Shown: positions 52,811 through 63,639, counted from the stretch's first letter. The stretch is 64,000 bases of DNA from Helicobacter brantae (GCF_003364205.1 NZ_NXLV01000003.1:84695-148694); one strand, 5' to 3'. Numbers and translations are program-made. The notes: generated by a model from the sequence alone, not told the origin.

Positions 52811-55806
52811 TTTCTTCCATTCTCTATGCTCTAGCTCAAAGCAAAGGGCTTGATTTTGAGTTGGTGCTAACTCAAGATAGCAAAGAAGCACAATTGGCCT
52901 TTGAAGTCCTTGATTATCTCTCCCCTCAGAGCAAAATCACTCCTTTTATCCTCCCAGAGTTTAGGGCAGTTTATGGCGATGATTTACGCTCATTCTCTCA
53001 AGAGTTTAGCACCCTTACTCATACGCTAAAGAGCTACTATACCCAAGAGGGCAACAAGATTCTCATCTCCCCTATCTCTAGTGTGATGTATGCTCTCCCA
53101 ACCTTAAATCACCTCAACTCTTTTGTTCTCAAAAAAGAGCAAGACTATCCCCTCCAAGAGTTGAAAGAAAAACTACTGCTTTATGGCTATGAGTTTGTGG
53201 ATTTTGTAGAAATGGAGGGAGAGGTGAGCTTTAGAGGGGATATTATGGATATTTTTATCCCTCATCATCCACGCCCTTATCGAATCTCATTTTTTGATAT
53301 TTTTATTGAAGAGATTAAAGAGTTTGAAGTAGAGAGTCAAATCTGTCTTGAGGGAGGAAAAGAGAGCATTGAGATTACTCCTCCTTTTTTCTCTCTCACT
53401 CAAGAAGAAGCCCAAGAGCTAGAGAAAAATATCCAAAAAAGCGATTTTCACTCCCTAAGCTCTGATATTCAAAGTCTAGGATTTTGGTTTTTACCTCACA
53501 AAGTGCTTCTTCCAAAGATTCTAAAAACAGCTCTCACTCAAGGAGCAAGACAAGAGGTCGATGAAATCTTTTCTTTTGAAGAGAGAAGTGATTTAGAGCC
53601 AAAAGATTTAGAGAATGCCAAAGTGCTAGAGCCCATAGAGGGGTATAGCGATGTGCTTTTTGATCCCAAAAACCTTTCTTTGCTCCTCCAAGCCCACGAG
53701 AGCAAAAAAATCACACTTCTAAGCAACAATAATTCAGTCTTTGAAAACCTAAAATTTCATTATGATTTAGAGGGGGTTACTCTCAAGCTCTCTCCCAATG
53801 TCTTGCATATCCTCACTCCCACAGAGCTTATCCTCTCACTTAATAATTTCACACAAAAGAGCAGAAAGAAAAAGCCCAAAATCTTACTTGATGAGCTAAG
53901 GGTGGGGGAATATATCGTGCATCAAGAGTATGGCGTGGGGATTTTTAGAGGGATTATTCAGACAGAGATTGTGGGGAGTGTGAGGGATTTTATACAGATT
54001 GATTATCAAGGAGAGGACAAACTTCTTCTTCCTGTGGAAAATCTCCACCTAATCGATCGCTATATTGCCAATTCAGGAACTTTGCCAATCTTGGATCGCT
54101 TAGGGAAAGGGAGCTTTGCTAAGCTTAGAGATAAAGTCAAAAGCAAACTTTTTGAAATCGCAGGAGGAATCATCGCCCTAGCAGCCAAAAGAGATTTGCT
54201 TGAGGGGTGCAAAATCAACACTTCAAACCCCGAAATTGAAGTCTTTAAAAATGCTTGTGATTTTACCCTCACCCAAGATCAAGAAAAAAGCATTACTGAA
54301 ATCTATACTGATCTCTCTAGTGGCAAAGTGATGGATAGACTTTTGAGTGGAGATGTGGGCTTTGGCAAGACAGAGGTGGCGATGAATGCGATTTTTGCAG
54401 TGTGCAAAAGTGGATTCCAATCTGCCCTTATCGCTCCTACCACACTTCTATCTTCTCAGCATTTTGCTTCTTTGCAAAAACGCTTTGAGGGGTTTAATAT
54501 CCGCTTAGCCAAACTTGATAGCACGATAAAAAATAAAACAAGTGTTCTAAAAAACATAGCTGAGGGCAATGTCGATGTTGTCGTAGGCACTCACGCCCTT
54601 TTGAGTGCGACTTTCAAAAATCTTGGCTTAGTCGTGGTTGATGAGGAGCATAAGTTTGGAGTGAAGCAAAAAGAGAAAATCAAAGAGCTAAGCACAAATG
54701 TGCATTTGCTCTCAATGTCAGCCACACCAATTCCTCGCACACTCAATATGGCTCTCTCTCAAATCAAAGGAATGAGCTCACTCCTCACCCCTCCCAAAGA
54801 AAGAGAGGGGGTACGAACTTTTGTAAAGAATCACAGCGAAGGACTCCTCAAAGAAGCCATAAGCCGAGAGCTAAGAAGAGGGGGGCAAGTCTTTTTTATC
54901 CACAATCACATCGCAAGCATTCAGAAGAGAAAAGAGGATTTGCTAGAGCTTTTGCCAAACCTCAAAATCGCTATCTTGCACTCTCAAACCCCCAATAGTG
55001 ATGAGATTATGGAGAGGTTTTTTCAAAGAGAATACAATCTTTTGCTTTGCACCTCGATTGTAGAATCAGGCATTCACTTAAGCAATGCCAACACAATGAT
55101 AGTTGAGGGGGCAGATAGATTTGGAATCGCCGATCTTCATCAGCTTAGAGGGCGAGTGGGGCGTGGGAGCAAAGAGGGGTTTTGCTACTTTTTGATTGAG
55201 GATAGAGAATCTTTGGGAGAAGAGGCAAAGAAGCGACTTCTTGCCCTAGAGCAAAACTCCTATCTTGGCAGTGGAGCGTCTTTGGCATATCACGATTTGG
55301 AGATTAGAGGAGGGGGGAATCTCTTAGGAGAGGCTCAAAGTGGGCATATCAAAAATATTGGTTATGGCTTGTATCTTAGAATGCTAGAGGATTGTATCAA
55401 TACTCTCAGTGGCAAAGAGAAGTTGCTAGAGGAGAGCGTAGATCTTAAACTCAATGTTTCAGCTTATCTCAACCCTGAACTCATTGCTTCAGATAGACTA
55501 AGGCTAGAGCTATATCGCCGACTTGCATTGTGCAAAAGTGTCGATGAGGTTTTCAAAATCCAAGCAGAAATCGAAGATAGATTTGGCAAACCTGATAACT
55601 TCACTAAACAATTCTTAGATCTTATCATCATCAAAATCTTAGCAAGTGCGTGTAAGCTCAAAATGATTTCAAATTATGCTCAAAACATCGCCTTCACCTA
55701 TCAAGATGGAAGCAAAGAGAGTTTGCAATCCCCAAGCAAAGATGATGACGATGTGCTTGCAACGATATTGGAAGTTTTGAGGAAAAAGACTTCTTTATCT
55801 GTTTGA
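52807..55806 (+). CDS. mfd: Transcription-repair coupling factor Mfd
   Basis: 999 aa from a TTG overlapping the ccmA stop, with GGAGAG upstream. Domains in order: UvrB-homology part (~1-330), RNA-polymerase-binding CarD-like domain (LRVGEYIVHQEYGVGIFRGI, ~360-430), then the RecG-like translocase with DVGFGKTEVAM, VVDEEHKFGVKQK, LSMSATPIPRTLNMAL and QLRGRVGRG. A C-terminal TRCF domain ends the protein. Moves stalled RNA polymerase and recruits UvrA. Ends the long addA-to-mfd block. Confidence 0.95.
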   Translation: MISSILYALAQSKGLDFELVLTQDSKEAQLAFEVLDYLSPQSKITPFILPEFRAVYGDDLRSFSQEFSTLTHTLKSYYTQEGNKILISPISSVMYALPTLNHLNSFVLKKEQDYPLQELKEKLLLYGYEFVDFVEMEGEVSFRGDIMDIFIPHHPRPYRISFFDIFIEEIKEFEVESQICLEGGKESIEITPPFFSLTQEEAQELEKNIQKSDFHSLSSDIQSLGFWFLPHKVLLPKILKTALTQGARQEVDEIFSFEERSDLEPKDLENAKVLEPIEGYSDVLFDPKNLSLLLQAHESKKITLLSNNNSVFENLKFHYDLEGVTLKLSPNVLHILTPTELILSLNNFTQKSRKKKPKILLDELRVGEYIVHQEYGVGIFRGIIQTEIVGSVRDFIQIDYQGEDKLLLPVENLHLIDRYIANSGTLPILDRLGKGSFAKLRDKVKSKLFEIAGGIIALAAKRDLLEGCKINTSNPEIEVFKNACDFTLTQDQEKSITEIYTDLSSGKVMDRLLSGDVGFGKTEVAMNAIFAVCKSGFQSALIAPTTLLSSQHFASLQKRFEGFNIRLAKLDSTIKNKTSVLKNIAEGNVDVVVGTHALLSATFKNLGLVVVDEEHKFGVKQKEKIKELSTNVHLLSMSATPIPRTLNMALSQIKGMSSLLTPPKEREGVRTFVKNHSEGLLKEAISRELRRGGQVFFIHNHIASIQKRKEDLLELLPNLKIAILHSQTPNSDEIMERFFQREYNLLLCTSIVESGIHLSNANTMIVEGADRFGIADLHQLRGRVGRGSKEGFCYFLIEDRESLGEEAKKRLLALEQNSYLGSGASLAYHDLEIRGGGNLLGEAQSGHIKNIGYGLYLRMLEDCINTLSGKEKLLEESVDLKLNVSAYLNPELIASDRLRLELYRRLALCKSVDEVFKIQAEIEDRFGKPDNFTKQFLDLIIIKILASACKLKMISNYAQNIAFTYQDGSKESLQSPSKDDDDVLATILEVLRKKTSLSV

Positions 55807-55839
55807 ACTGATTATCGACTAAAAAATTTTGATTTAATA

Positions 55840-55845
55840 TATAAT
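55840..55845 (+). promoter_or_regulatory. -10 box of autotransporter promoter
   Basis: TATAAT in an AT-rich stretch 116 bases before the autotransporter ATG, which would give a leader of about 110 bases that contains the inverted repeat at 55902-55929. Confidence 0.45.
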
Positions 55846-55901
55846 TACTTTTTTTGAGATAGGCGTAGGATTTTATAGCCTCCCAATCAAAAACCTCAAG
55901 G

Positions 55902-55929
55902 ATTTTGCAAAACTTGGACTTTGCAAAAT
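55902..55929 (+). repeat. Inverted repeat in autotransporter leader
   Basis: ATTTTGCAAA, eight bases, TTTGCAAAAT: ten perfect pairs. It could be a leader RNA hairpin or a binding site for a dimeric regulator. It is not followed by a T run, so it is not an obvious terminator. Confidence 0.5.
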
Positions 55930-55961
55930 TCAGAATCCCAAATTAACTATGGAGAGAAATT

Positions 55962-58900
55962 ATGCAAAGGAAAACCATTGCCACTTCTTTGGCTGTTTTA
56001 TTAAGTTCTGTTGGGCTAAATGCCTTGAATATTAGCAGTGAAGGAGTTGTTGAAGCACAAAGCGAACTCAAACCCTCACAAGTAAATGATAAAAAGATTG
56101 GAGTTAATATCAATCTTGCTTCTGGAACAGAGGTAAAATTTTCTGAAAGTCTAGTATTCATTACCCCCCCCCCCTACAAGCTTCAAGACAAATTGATGAG
56201 AGTTATGTAGCTAATGCAGGAGTATTAGTTCAAGGAACGACGACTTCTCTGCTCTCAAATGATGCTTCTAGAAAATATATTTATTTCCAAAAAGGCTCTC
56301 TTAGTCTAGCTAGTGGATCGGCATATGTCAATCTCTTTAAAAACCAAACCGGACATAGCCTAACACTTGATAATGTATCAATCGCATATGGTGCAGTTAA
56401 TGCTCCAACAGATTCGGATTTTGGATTTTATGTCTCTAGTTTTTCTGATGCAATGGCTGAAGTGGATTTTGGTGTAGAAACAAAGCTTATAGCCAAAAGC
56501 TCATCAACTCCCTACAGGGGATTGATTATCAATCGAAGTGCAACAGCAAAAGGTGTTTTGAGTATTGAGGGCAGTGGTAGTGATATTGTGGGGGTGGAGC
56601 TCTCTAGTAATCTAACACAGATTGATAGTGTTCTTACAGATTCAACACTACCATTAAGAGAATTAGAGCTAAAAATCAATGCAGGTTCTAATCAGGCAGT
56701 TGGTATTCTCAGACACTCTGGAAGAATCCAAAAATACAATATTAAAATCTCAGAATTTATCGGAAATGATCAAAGTTACATTCTCAAAGATGAGTGCTCA
56801 GAAACCTTGCTAGATCATGGTGCAACAATAGAGGTTGGGGAGAAGGTTAATCTTGAGAAAAATATTACTTATGGGATTTATTCTAACCTCAAGGATGCAA
56901 GGTATGCCTTTTCTACAAATACTTCTACAAACAGCAGAGAAACTGCGATATTTTCAAATGATGTTAATACAGATTATTCAGGAATGCTAGTTTTAGATGA
57001 CATTTCAGTTCAAGGAAATTTTTCTGTTTCAGGCAAAGATGAGGCAGTCAGTCCAAAGGGAAAAGTGTATGGAATCCATATTGTTTCAAATTCCCAAGAA
57101 AAAGCAACAAAGATTACTTTTGCTGACAATACAGTCATTAAGGTTAAAGGAAATTATCATAATACAGCATCATCAGATGCGACAAATATTGTAATTGATG
57201 GTAAAAATACCATTTTTGATATTACAAAGACATTAAATCTTCAGGCAGGAATAAAGGGCTGTTATACCGATCATACTGGGATTTTGATAAATAACGCTTC
57301 TTTAAGCATTCTTTCATCACAAAATCAAAAAATCACTTTTAATACCTATAGCAAACCATCGTCCACCTCTCGTATCAATACCTCAACATTGCTTGAATTA
57401 GCGAATGGACACTTGAGTGGTGTTTTGAATCCTTATGTATTTAATGAAGAATCTCAAACTTCAGAAAGCAAGATTTATGCATACTCTAGTGTTTATGGAT
57501 TGAAGGCTTCAGGAGATAGCAGTATTGATGGACAAATAATCTTGCAAAAAAATCTTTTTGGCAAATATACAGAAAATACAAAAACTTGGGTTGTATCAAA
57601 CTCAGGAAATTTGTCTTTGAAGACAGATGCACTTATTTATTCTGAAGATGTTTTCAATGGTAGTGGTGATTATCTCATCTATAGTTATAACAATAAGACA
57701 GGTGCTTCAATCATATTCGAATCAGGAGCAAAGGCAATCTTTGGACAAGAATATGCCAAGCTTTCAGAAATCACTCAAGAGGGTATTTATCTAGCAAAAG
57801 ATACAGGAAAAATCTATACAACCTCAATGACATTTAAGGGAAATGCAGGAATCAGTGTAGCAAGTGGTGCAACCTTAAATATGACACTCTCTAGTGGGAC
57901 TCTTGAGTTTAATGGAAGCAATGGCAGTCAAGAAATGGTGGCTTTTAATGCCCTTCAATCAAGTGATCCAAATGTCACACAGGGCAAAATCAATCTCACA
58001 ATCAATCGGCTCAACTCTTCTATCATTTTCACAAAAGCACAAGGGGGTGTGCTAGAGACATTTGAAAGTCTTGTAAGCAATCCTATAAGTAGTGCTTCCA
58101 CAGATAAAAACACTATTGTCAATCTTGCAGGAATGGCACAAGACTCTTCACAATCTCGTGAGGTGGATGGAAAATTAGCTACTCGAAGCTTGACAATCAA
58201 AAATGCCAATATCAAAAATGTAAATTTTATCACTTATGTCAATCCAAATATTTCTACAAGTAATGTAGAGATAGCAAATTTTGATGGAAGAGCTTATAGT
58301 AATCCTAGTGGGAGTGTGGCAAGTTTTGGAGCAAGCGATCGAATCATCATCGAAAACAACTTAGGAAATAGTGGAAACAATACTTTCTCCATAGCTATTG
58401 CACCTAATCAATCCACAAAAAATATGTCAGGATATATGCTAGTAGGAAAGGTAAAAACAAGCTCAAATTTAATCTTCAATGACTTACAAAATGGAGGTTC
58501 TAAAAATATTACAGCTTATAGTGGGCTAAGAACCACCACACTTACTCTTCATCGAAGCGATGTGGGGGATTATTCTTATTATTATGTAACTTCTCCTACT
58601 CCTCCAAGTGGAGGGGGTAGCACAGGTGGGGGAGAAGTGGGAGGAGGTGGATCAGAGGGTGGAAATGGTGGAGATGAGATGATTCCTCCAATTGGTGGTG
58701 GGGATAATGAAAATAATGGAAACAATGGGCAAACCCCACCCTCAATTCCACTACCTGATGAGGGAAATGAAGAAGTTGCCCCACCTCCTAGCAATGACAA
58801 TAATGCCCCTGTAGGCGATGATAATATTGATGTTCCCAATGTCGGTGTAGCTCCACTCACTCGCTCAGCTTTCAAAACAAACTTTACTCTAGTAAGCTCA

Positions 58901-59926
58901 ACCCTCAACTCTCTTAATAAGCGTTTGGGAGATATTCGCTCTCTTGAAAATGTCGATGGCGTTTGGGCTAGAGTTTTTGTAGGAGAAGAGATTTTCAAAG
59001 ACACACTACAAACCAATGCTGTCTATACAAGCATTCAAGCAGGATATGATCACGCCATAGGGCTAGAAAGCGATACTGATTTTATCGGTTTTGCACTTGC
59101 TTGGGTGGGTTCTGATACAAAATCGCAAGAAGATAGTTACCAAGTTAGCCCAATTGATTTCATCAATGGAACAAATACCATAAAAACCAATGGTGTAGAA
59201 TTAGCCCTATATAATACTTATCTTTCTCATTTAGGGCTTTATACAGATAGTATCATCAAGTTTGGATATTACTCAAGCGATGTTTCAATGCCGATGATGG
59301 AGAGCTTTGTCCTTGATGACTTTTCGTTTTCTCTCTCTCAAGAGGTGGGGTATCAAGCAAAGCTTGGAGAGAAAAAGGAGTGGATGATTACCCCACAAAT
59401 GGAGATTGCCTATGCTTTTGTTAGTGGAAGTAATGCGACGCAAAATCTTTTGATGACAGGGGTAGATAATGTGATGGATATATCACAAAGTGCCTCTCAT
59501 TTATTGCGTATGAGAGCAGGAGTGGATTGGGGGTATAGTTTTGATGGGTGGAGTGAGATTGTAAGTAAAGCAGATGTTCATCTTGGGACAAGCTATGAGT
59601 ATGATGTCATTAGTGGAGGAGAGATGACATATTCTCTCCCAAATATGGGGACTTATAAAGAGAAGGGAATGGATTGCAATGGAAGATTTGTGCTTAATGT
59701 GGGGACAAACATTTATATCAAAGAGACAGCAAGTATCTATTTTGATTTTGAAAAAAGCTTTGGAGATACCCTCTATAAGAATTATCAAGCCAATTTAGGT
59801 GCTCGCTTTAGTTTTGGGGAAAAGATTCACAAAATACAAGATGAAAAGACTCAATCTGCCCCACTAAGCATTCCTAACTCACAGCAATCAGAAGATCAAG
59901 ATAACAATCAAAACAATAAAGAGTAA
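55962..59926 (+). CDS. Phase-variable autotransporter (OFF)
   Basis: Start ATG 55962 (GGAGAG upstream) with signal peptide MQRKTIATSLAVLLSSVGLNA. At codons 68-71 a C11 tract (56164-56174) puts the rest out of frame; TAG follows at 56208. With C12 the frame runs on through LQASRQIDESYVANAG to 59926, giving 1321 aa. The passenger (to about 58590) is rich in Ser, Asn and Thr, with repeating hydrophobic beta-helix-like strands. A Gly/Pro/Asn-rich linker (58600-58850) precedes an autotransporter barrel of about 320 residues (VDGVWARVFVGEE to NLGARFSF). Then, unusually, 36 polar residues follow the last strand. The function could be adhesion; the ligand is unknown. Confidence 0.85.
56164..56174 (+). 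repeat. Poly-C tract (C11) in autotransporter gene
   Basis: Eleven Cs at codon 68-71. C11 reads ITPPPYKLQ and stops at 56208. C12 reads ITPPPLQASRQ and opens the whole gene. The sequenced state is therefore OFF. Confidence 0.92.
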
Positions 59927-59949
59927 GGAGTAATTTTCAACCTCCACAG

Positions 59950-59967
59950 CTTCCCCACAAGGGGAAG
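59950..59967. terminator. Hairpin between convergent autotransporter and prs genes
   Basis: CTTCCCC, ACAA, GGGGAAG: seven GC-rich pairs in the short space between two converging genes. A shared terminator fits the position, but there is no clear T run on either side. Confidence 0.45.
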
Positions 59968-59976
59968 GGAAAAGAG

Positions 59977-60906
59977 TTAGATAAAGAGAGAATTTACACT
60001 CTCATCGTTGTTGATTCTGCGAATCACTTCAGCAAAAAGTGGAGCTACGCTGAGGATTTTAATCTTAGAGCATTTTTTGGAGAGTGGGATAGTGTTTGTC
60101 ATCACAATCTCATCTAGCACACTATTTTCAATCCTCTCAATCGCTGGACCACTTAGCACAGGGTGAGTGCCAAGTGCCATTACGCTTTTTGCTCCGTGTT
60201 TTTTTAGCACTTCAGCAGCCTTACACATTGTCCCTGCTGTATCAATCATATCATCGACTAGGATTACATCTTTGCCCTCAACATCTCCGATGATATTCAT
60301 CACCTCACTCACATTGGCTTTTTCTCTTTTCTTATCGACAATCACTAGATCAAACCCTAGCTGATCTGCAAAGTATCTTGCCCTAGAAACCCCACCGATA
60401 TCAGGGGAAGCGATGATGGGGTTAGGAAGATTTTTTTGCTTGATATAATCACGGAAGATGATTGAGCCATAGAGATTATCCACAGGCACATCAAAAAATC
60501 CTTGAATCTGCCCTGCGTGCAAATCCATCGTAACGATTCGATCTATCCCTGCAGTTTCCATAAGGTTTGCTACAAGTTTAGCTGTGATTGGCACTCTAGG
60601 GGCGGCTTTTCTATCTTGTCTTGCATAGCCAAAGTAGGGGATAATCGCATTGATTGTCCTAGCTGAACTTCGTCTAAACGCATCAGTCATCACAAGCAAT
60701 TCCATTAGATTATCATTTGTAGGAGCACAAGTGGGCTGGATAATGAAGATATCCTTTCCTCGCACAGATTCGCTGATTTGCACATTGATTTCTCCATCGC
60801 TAAATTTCCCAACCACTGCACCTGCTAGTGGCACATCTAAAAATTTAGCAACCTCTTGTGAGAACTCAGGATAGGCTGTTCCGGTAAAAATTTTGAAACC
60901 TCTCAT
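59977..60906 (-). CDS. prs: Ribose-phosphate pyrophosphokinase
   Basis: PRPP synthase, 309 aa. [72 protein letters not shown], and the PRPP loop [19 protein letters not shown] are all present. Supplies PRPP for nucleotide, His and Trp synthesis. A minus-strand TATAAT at 60938-60943 is a likely -10 box. Confidence 0.96.
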   Translation of the reverse strand: MRGFKIFTGTAYPEFSQEVAKFLDVPLAGAVVGKFSDGEINVQISESVRGKDIFIIQPTCAPTNDNLMELLVMTDAFRRSSARTINAIIPYFGYARQDRKAAPRVPITAKLVANLMETAGIDRIVTMDLHAGQIQGFFDVPVDNLYGSIIFRDYIKQKNLPNPIIASPDIGGVSRARYFADQLGFDLVIVDKKREKANVSEVMNIIGDVEGKDVILVDDMIDTAGTMCKAAEVLKKHGAKSVMALGTHPVLSGPAIERIENSVLDEIVMTNTIPLSKKCSKIKILSVAPLFAEVIRRINNDESVNSLFI

Positions 60907-60937
60907 AATGTTTCCTTTGTGGGGATATTAAAATGTA

Positions 60938-60943
60938 ATTATA
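60938..60943 (-). promoter_or_regulatory. -10 box of prs promoter
   Basis: Reads TATAAT on the minus strand, 32 bases upstream of the prs ATG. Confidence 0.45.
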
Positions 60944-61028
60944 ACTTACTCAAAAAATGCTTAAAACATATTTTTATCGCTAATATTCTTGCTAGAATTT
61001 TTATAAAGATTACTTTTAAGGACATTGT

Positions 61029-61634
61029 ATGACGAAACGAATGATTGTGCAATACATTATTGGCTCACTTTTTGCCATTTGGGTGATTTTCTCTCAAAGC
61101 AAAATGCCCCTTGTGGTGCAAAATCTAATGCTTGTGGCAGGGTTTGCCCTCATTCTTATAGGGATTATGGGGCGACTTTATGCCACGCTTTATATTGGTG
61201 GAATGAAAAACAACGGAAGTGATGGCAATAGCTTTATCAAAGAGGGTGCTTATGGGGTATGTAGAAATCCTTTATATCTCTTTTCTTTTATAGGGTTTAT
61301 TGGATTGCTTCTGATTAAGGCTCAATGGAGCTTTATGGTGGTGGGAATCATCGCTTATCTTTTGGCATATCGTGTAACAATCAAAGATGAGGAAACTTAT
61401 CTTGAAGGACGCTATGGAGAGAACTATCGACAATTTTTAAGAGATGTGCCACGCTTCTTCCCTGATAGTCGTATCAAAAATTTTAGCTATCCAGAGAAGC
61501 TTACAATTTTGGTGCATTTCTACCACGTGGAGATGAAAAGGGCATTAGTTTGGATTGGTATGGGAGCGTTGATTTATATCATCTCCCTTTTGCATACCTA
61601 CCATATCCTCCCCACATTTTTTAGTGCTTATTAA
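61029..61634 (+). CDS. Isoprenylcysteine carboxyl methyltransferase-like membrane protein
   Basis: 201 aa, about five hydrophobic segments. The C-terminal half has the ICMT/PEMT signature: GAYGVCRNPLYLFSFIGFIG, then a hydrophobic hairpin, and IKDEETYLEGRYGENYRQFLRDVPRFFP (the E-Y..Y--Y-..VPRF block that binds SAM). Bacterial members have diverse or unknown lipid-like substrates. ATG with AAGGA upstream. Its 3' end overlaps ubiD by 14 bases, convergent. Confidence 0.8.
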   Translation: MTKRMIVQYIIGSLFAIWVIFSQSKMPLVVQNLMLVAGFALILIGIMGRLYATLYIGGMKNNGSDGNSFIKEGAYGVCRNPLYLFSFIGFIGLLLIKAQWSFMVVGIIAYLLAYRVTIKDEETYLEGRYGENYRQFLRDVPRFFPDSRIKNFSYPEKLTILVHFYHVEMKRALVWIGMGALIYIISLLHTYHILPTFFSAY

Positions 61635-63456
61635 GTGTTTGGCTTGAGTGTGTGATGTGAAAGTGGTGTAAAAATTCATCACTCACCTCAAGCAATCCCC
61701 TCTCTCTCAAAGACTTTATTACCCCCTCATCACAATCAGTCTCTAGTGGCCATTCACGCATATATCCATCACATAGCCCCTTGTCTGTGGCATCTATGTA
61801 CACCATATTCCCTAAGATAAGAATATCTCTCTTTGCATCAATGTTATTGGTAATCCTCCACACGAGCATATAGGGGTTGTCTAAATCATTTTTTTCTTCA
61901 TCAACAGCGATGAGGATAGAGAGGTGATTTTGAAGGGCTTGGAGTTTTTGGAGTGAGGGGAGGAGGGAGTGGTTGTCTTTTTTTACCCCCAAGATTGTGA
62001 TAGGGTTGTGGGTGTGAGTGAAGTATTGACGCAAAAGCCTAGCTTCAGGCATAAGCTCTTGAATCTTTTGAAGCAACTCCCCATCGCCCATTAGCTCAAA
62101 ATCCTCTCTTTTTACTTCCTCTCCACTCACATCAACTCCAAGCTTCCCCCCTCTTGCAAAGCTAGGGGAAGAGTGATCAAGTGCATCGCAGATTCCCTCA
62201 GTAATGAGGAGTTTGCTAGGGTGAAAGCGATTGAGGATATGAGAAGTGAGTGAGGGATAGTCTGTGAGTGAGGGAGAGTTAGTATTGACAAAAATTGCGT
62301 GTTTGACAAAACTCATCTGCCCCATTCCCCAAAAGGCGTGCATTATCTGTTGGGAGTGGGCAGGGTAGTTTGGAGCGATTTGGGCAAGGATAAGATTGTG
62401 AAATACACCATTTTCAGGCATATGATAATCCACTAGTCCATGAGCAGTGGTTTTTAGCATCGGCAAAAACACTCTCTCAGTCAAATAACCCATATATTTA
62501 TCCTCTAGTGGAGGCTTACCCACCACTGTGGCAGGGAAGATGGGAGAGCGTTTGTGTGTGATTGCACTCACTTCAAGCACAGGATAAGGCTCAATAGGGG
62601 TGTAGTAGCCCGTATGATCCCCAAAAGGTCCTTCAAGCTCCATTTTGCTAGGATCTACCCACCCCTCAATCACAAAATCCACATCACTAGGAATCATTAT
62701 AGGATTAGTGATTGATTTTACTAGCCTAACCTTCTTCTCTCTAATCAGTCCATAAAGCATTAGCTCAAACGCACCATAAGGCATAGGGGCTTGTCCGCAC
62801 CAAGTATAGAGTGGATCTCCCCCTAGAGCGATACTCACAGGCATTTTTACTCCTGCTTTTTTGTATTGGTGGAAGAAGTGATTTGAATCTTTGTGGATTT
62901 GCCAATGCAAAGCTAGGCGTTTGTCATCAAAGATTTGCAATCGATACATTCCCAGATTTCTCACTCCCCCCTCAAGGCTTTGGGTATAGACTTGCCCCAT
63001 AGTGATAAATGCCCCACCATCTCTCTGCCAAGTCTTAAGGATGGGAAGCTCTAGGAGTGAGGGGTTTGAGATGACAACCTCTTGGCATTCTCCTTGAGTG
63101 GAGAGAATTTTGGGGAATGCGTGTCGCAATGCAAAAAGCTCTTTGGCTTTGGTGATTTTCTCAATCCAAGTTTTGGGTGGGGAGAGCTTGAGGAGGTTTT
63201 GGATTTGATTTGCAATGCTTTCAATATCTTTGCCTACGATGAGATTAAGCAACTCAAAAGAGCCAAAAATATTAGTTAGCACAGGAGTATCATAAATCTT
63301 ATCTCCTTTTTTTGGGTGAGTAAAAAGCAGGGCTTTTGCATCTTTCTTTTTGACTTCAATATAAGAGATATAAGGGATTTCAAGCTCGACATCTAGGGGA
63401 GTATCGATGATTTTGAGCAGATTTTTTTCTTTTGCTAGATTGATAAAACTTTGCAT
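61621..63456 (-). CDS. ubiD: UbiD-family prenylated-FMN decarboxylase
   Basis: 611 aa. MGQVYTQSLEGGVRNLGMYRLQIFDDKRLALHWQIHKD-type prFMN-binding core (shown in part), PVSIALGGDPLYTWCGQAPMP, VIEGWVDPSKMELEGPFGDHTGYYTPIEPYPV and VGKPPLEDKYMGYLTERVFLPML are standard UbiD blocks. In ubiquinone-free epsilon lineages such enzymes are thought to act late in menaquinone synthesis; mqnA is in this window. The start at 63456 is 44 bases from a 9-bp tandem repeat that lies in its upstream region. Confidence 0.9.
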   Translation of the reverse strand: MQSFINLAKEKNLLKIIDTPLDVELEIPYISYIEVKKKDAKALLFTHPKKGDKIYDTPVLTNIFGSFELLNLIVGKDIESIANQIQNLLKLSPPKTWIEKITKAKELFALRHAFPKILSTQGECQEVVISNPSLLELPILKTWQRDGGAFITMGQVYTQSLEGGVRNLGMYRLQIFDDKRLALHWQIHKDSNHFFHQYKKAGVKMPVSIALGGDPLYTWCGQAPMPYGAFELMLYGLIREKKVRLVKSITNPIMIPSDVDFVIEGWVDPSKMELEGPFGDHTGYYTPIEPYPVLEVSAITHKRSPIFPATVVGKPPLEDKYMGYLTERVFLPMLKTTAHGLVDYHMPENGVFHNLILAQIAPNYPAHSQQIMHAFWGMGQMSFVKHAIFVNTNSPSLTDYPSLTSHILNRFHPSKLLITEGICDALDHSSPSFARGGKLGVDVSGEEVKREDFELMGDGELLQKIQELMPEARLLRQYFTHTHNPITILGVKKDNHSLLPSLQKLQALQNHLSILIAVDEEKNDLDNPYMLVWRITNNIDAKRDILILGNMVYIDATDKGLCDGYMREWPLETDCDEGVIKSLRERGLLEVSDEFLHHFHITHSSQTLNKH

Positions 63457-63499
63457 TTTTGGCCTTTTTGTTTTTTGATATTTTATCCTAGTGCTTCAA

Positions 63500-63639
63500 A
63501 TTGTTATCATTGTTATCATTGTTATCATTGTTATCATTGTTATCATTGTTATCATTGTTATCATTGTTATCATTGTTATCATTGTTATCATTGTTATCAT
63601 TGTTATCATTGTTATCATTGTTATCATTGTTATCATTGT
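63500..63639. repeat. 9-bp tandem repeat, about 15.5 copies
   Basis: Perfect repeats of ATTGTTATC (ACAATGATA phase on the other strand) over 140 bases. The unit is a multiple of three, so copy-number change would not shift a reading frame. The copies are all identical, which suggests recent expansion. It lies between the ubiD start and the pyrimidine-rich edge. Confidence 0.95.

Noticed and set aside
41100..55320. G6 runs in addA, nhaA, secF, leuS, csd2 and mfd as phase switches
   Set aside because: Six bases is too short for high-rate slippage and these are housekeeping genes in intact frames.
56453..59926. Autotransporter starting at ATG 56453
   Set aside because: No signal peptide or ribosome site there; the frame is open further upstream to the C tract and joins a good signal peptide when the tract is 12.
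63500..63639. CRISPR array
   Set aside because: The repeats are 9 bases with no spacers and no cas genes nearby.
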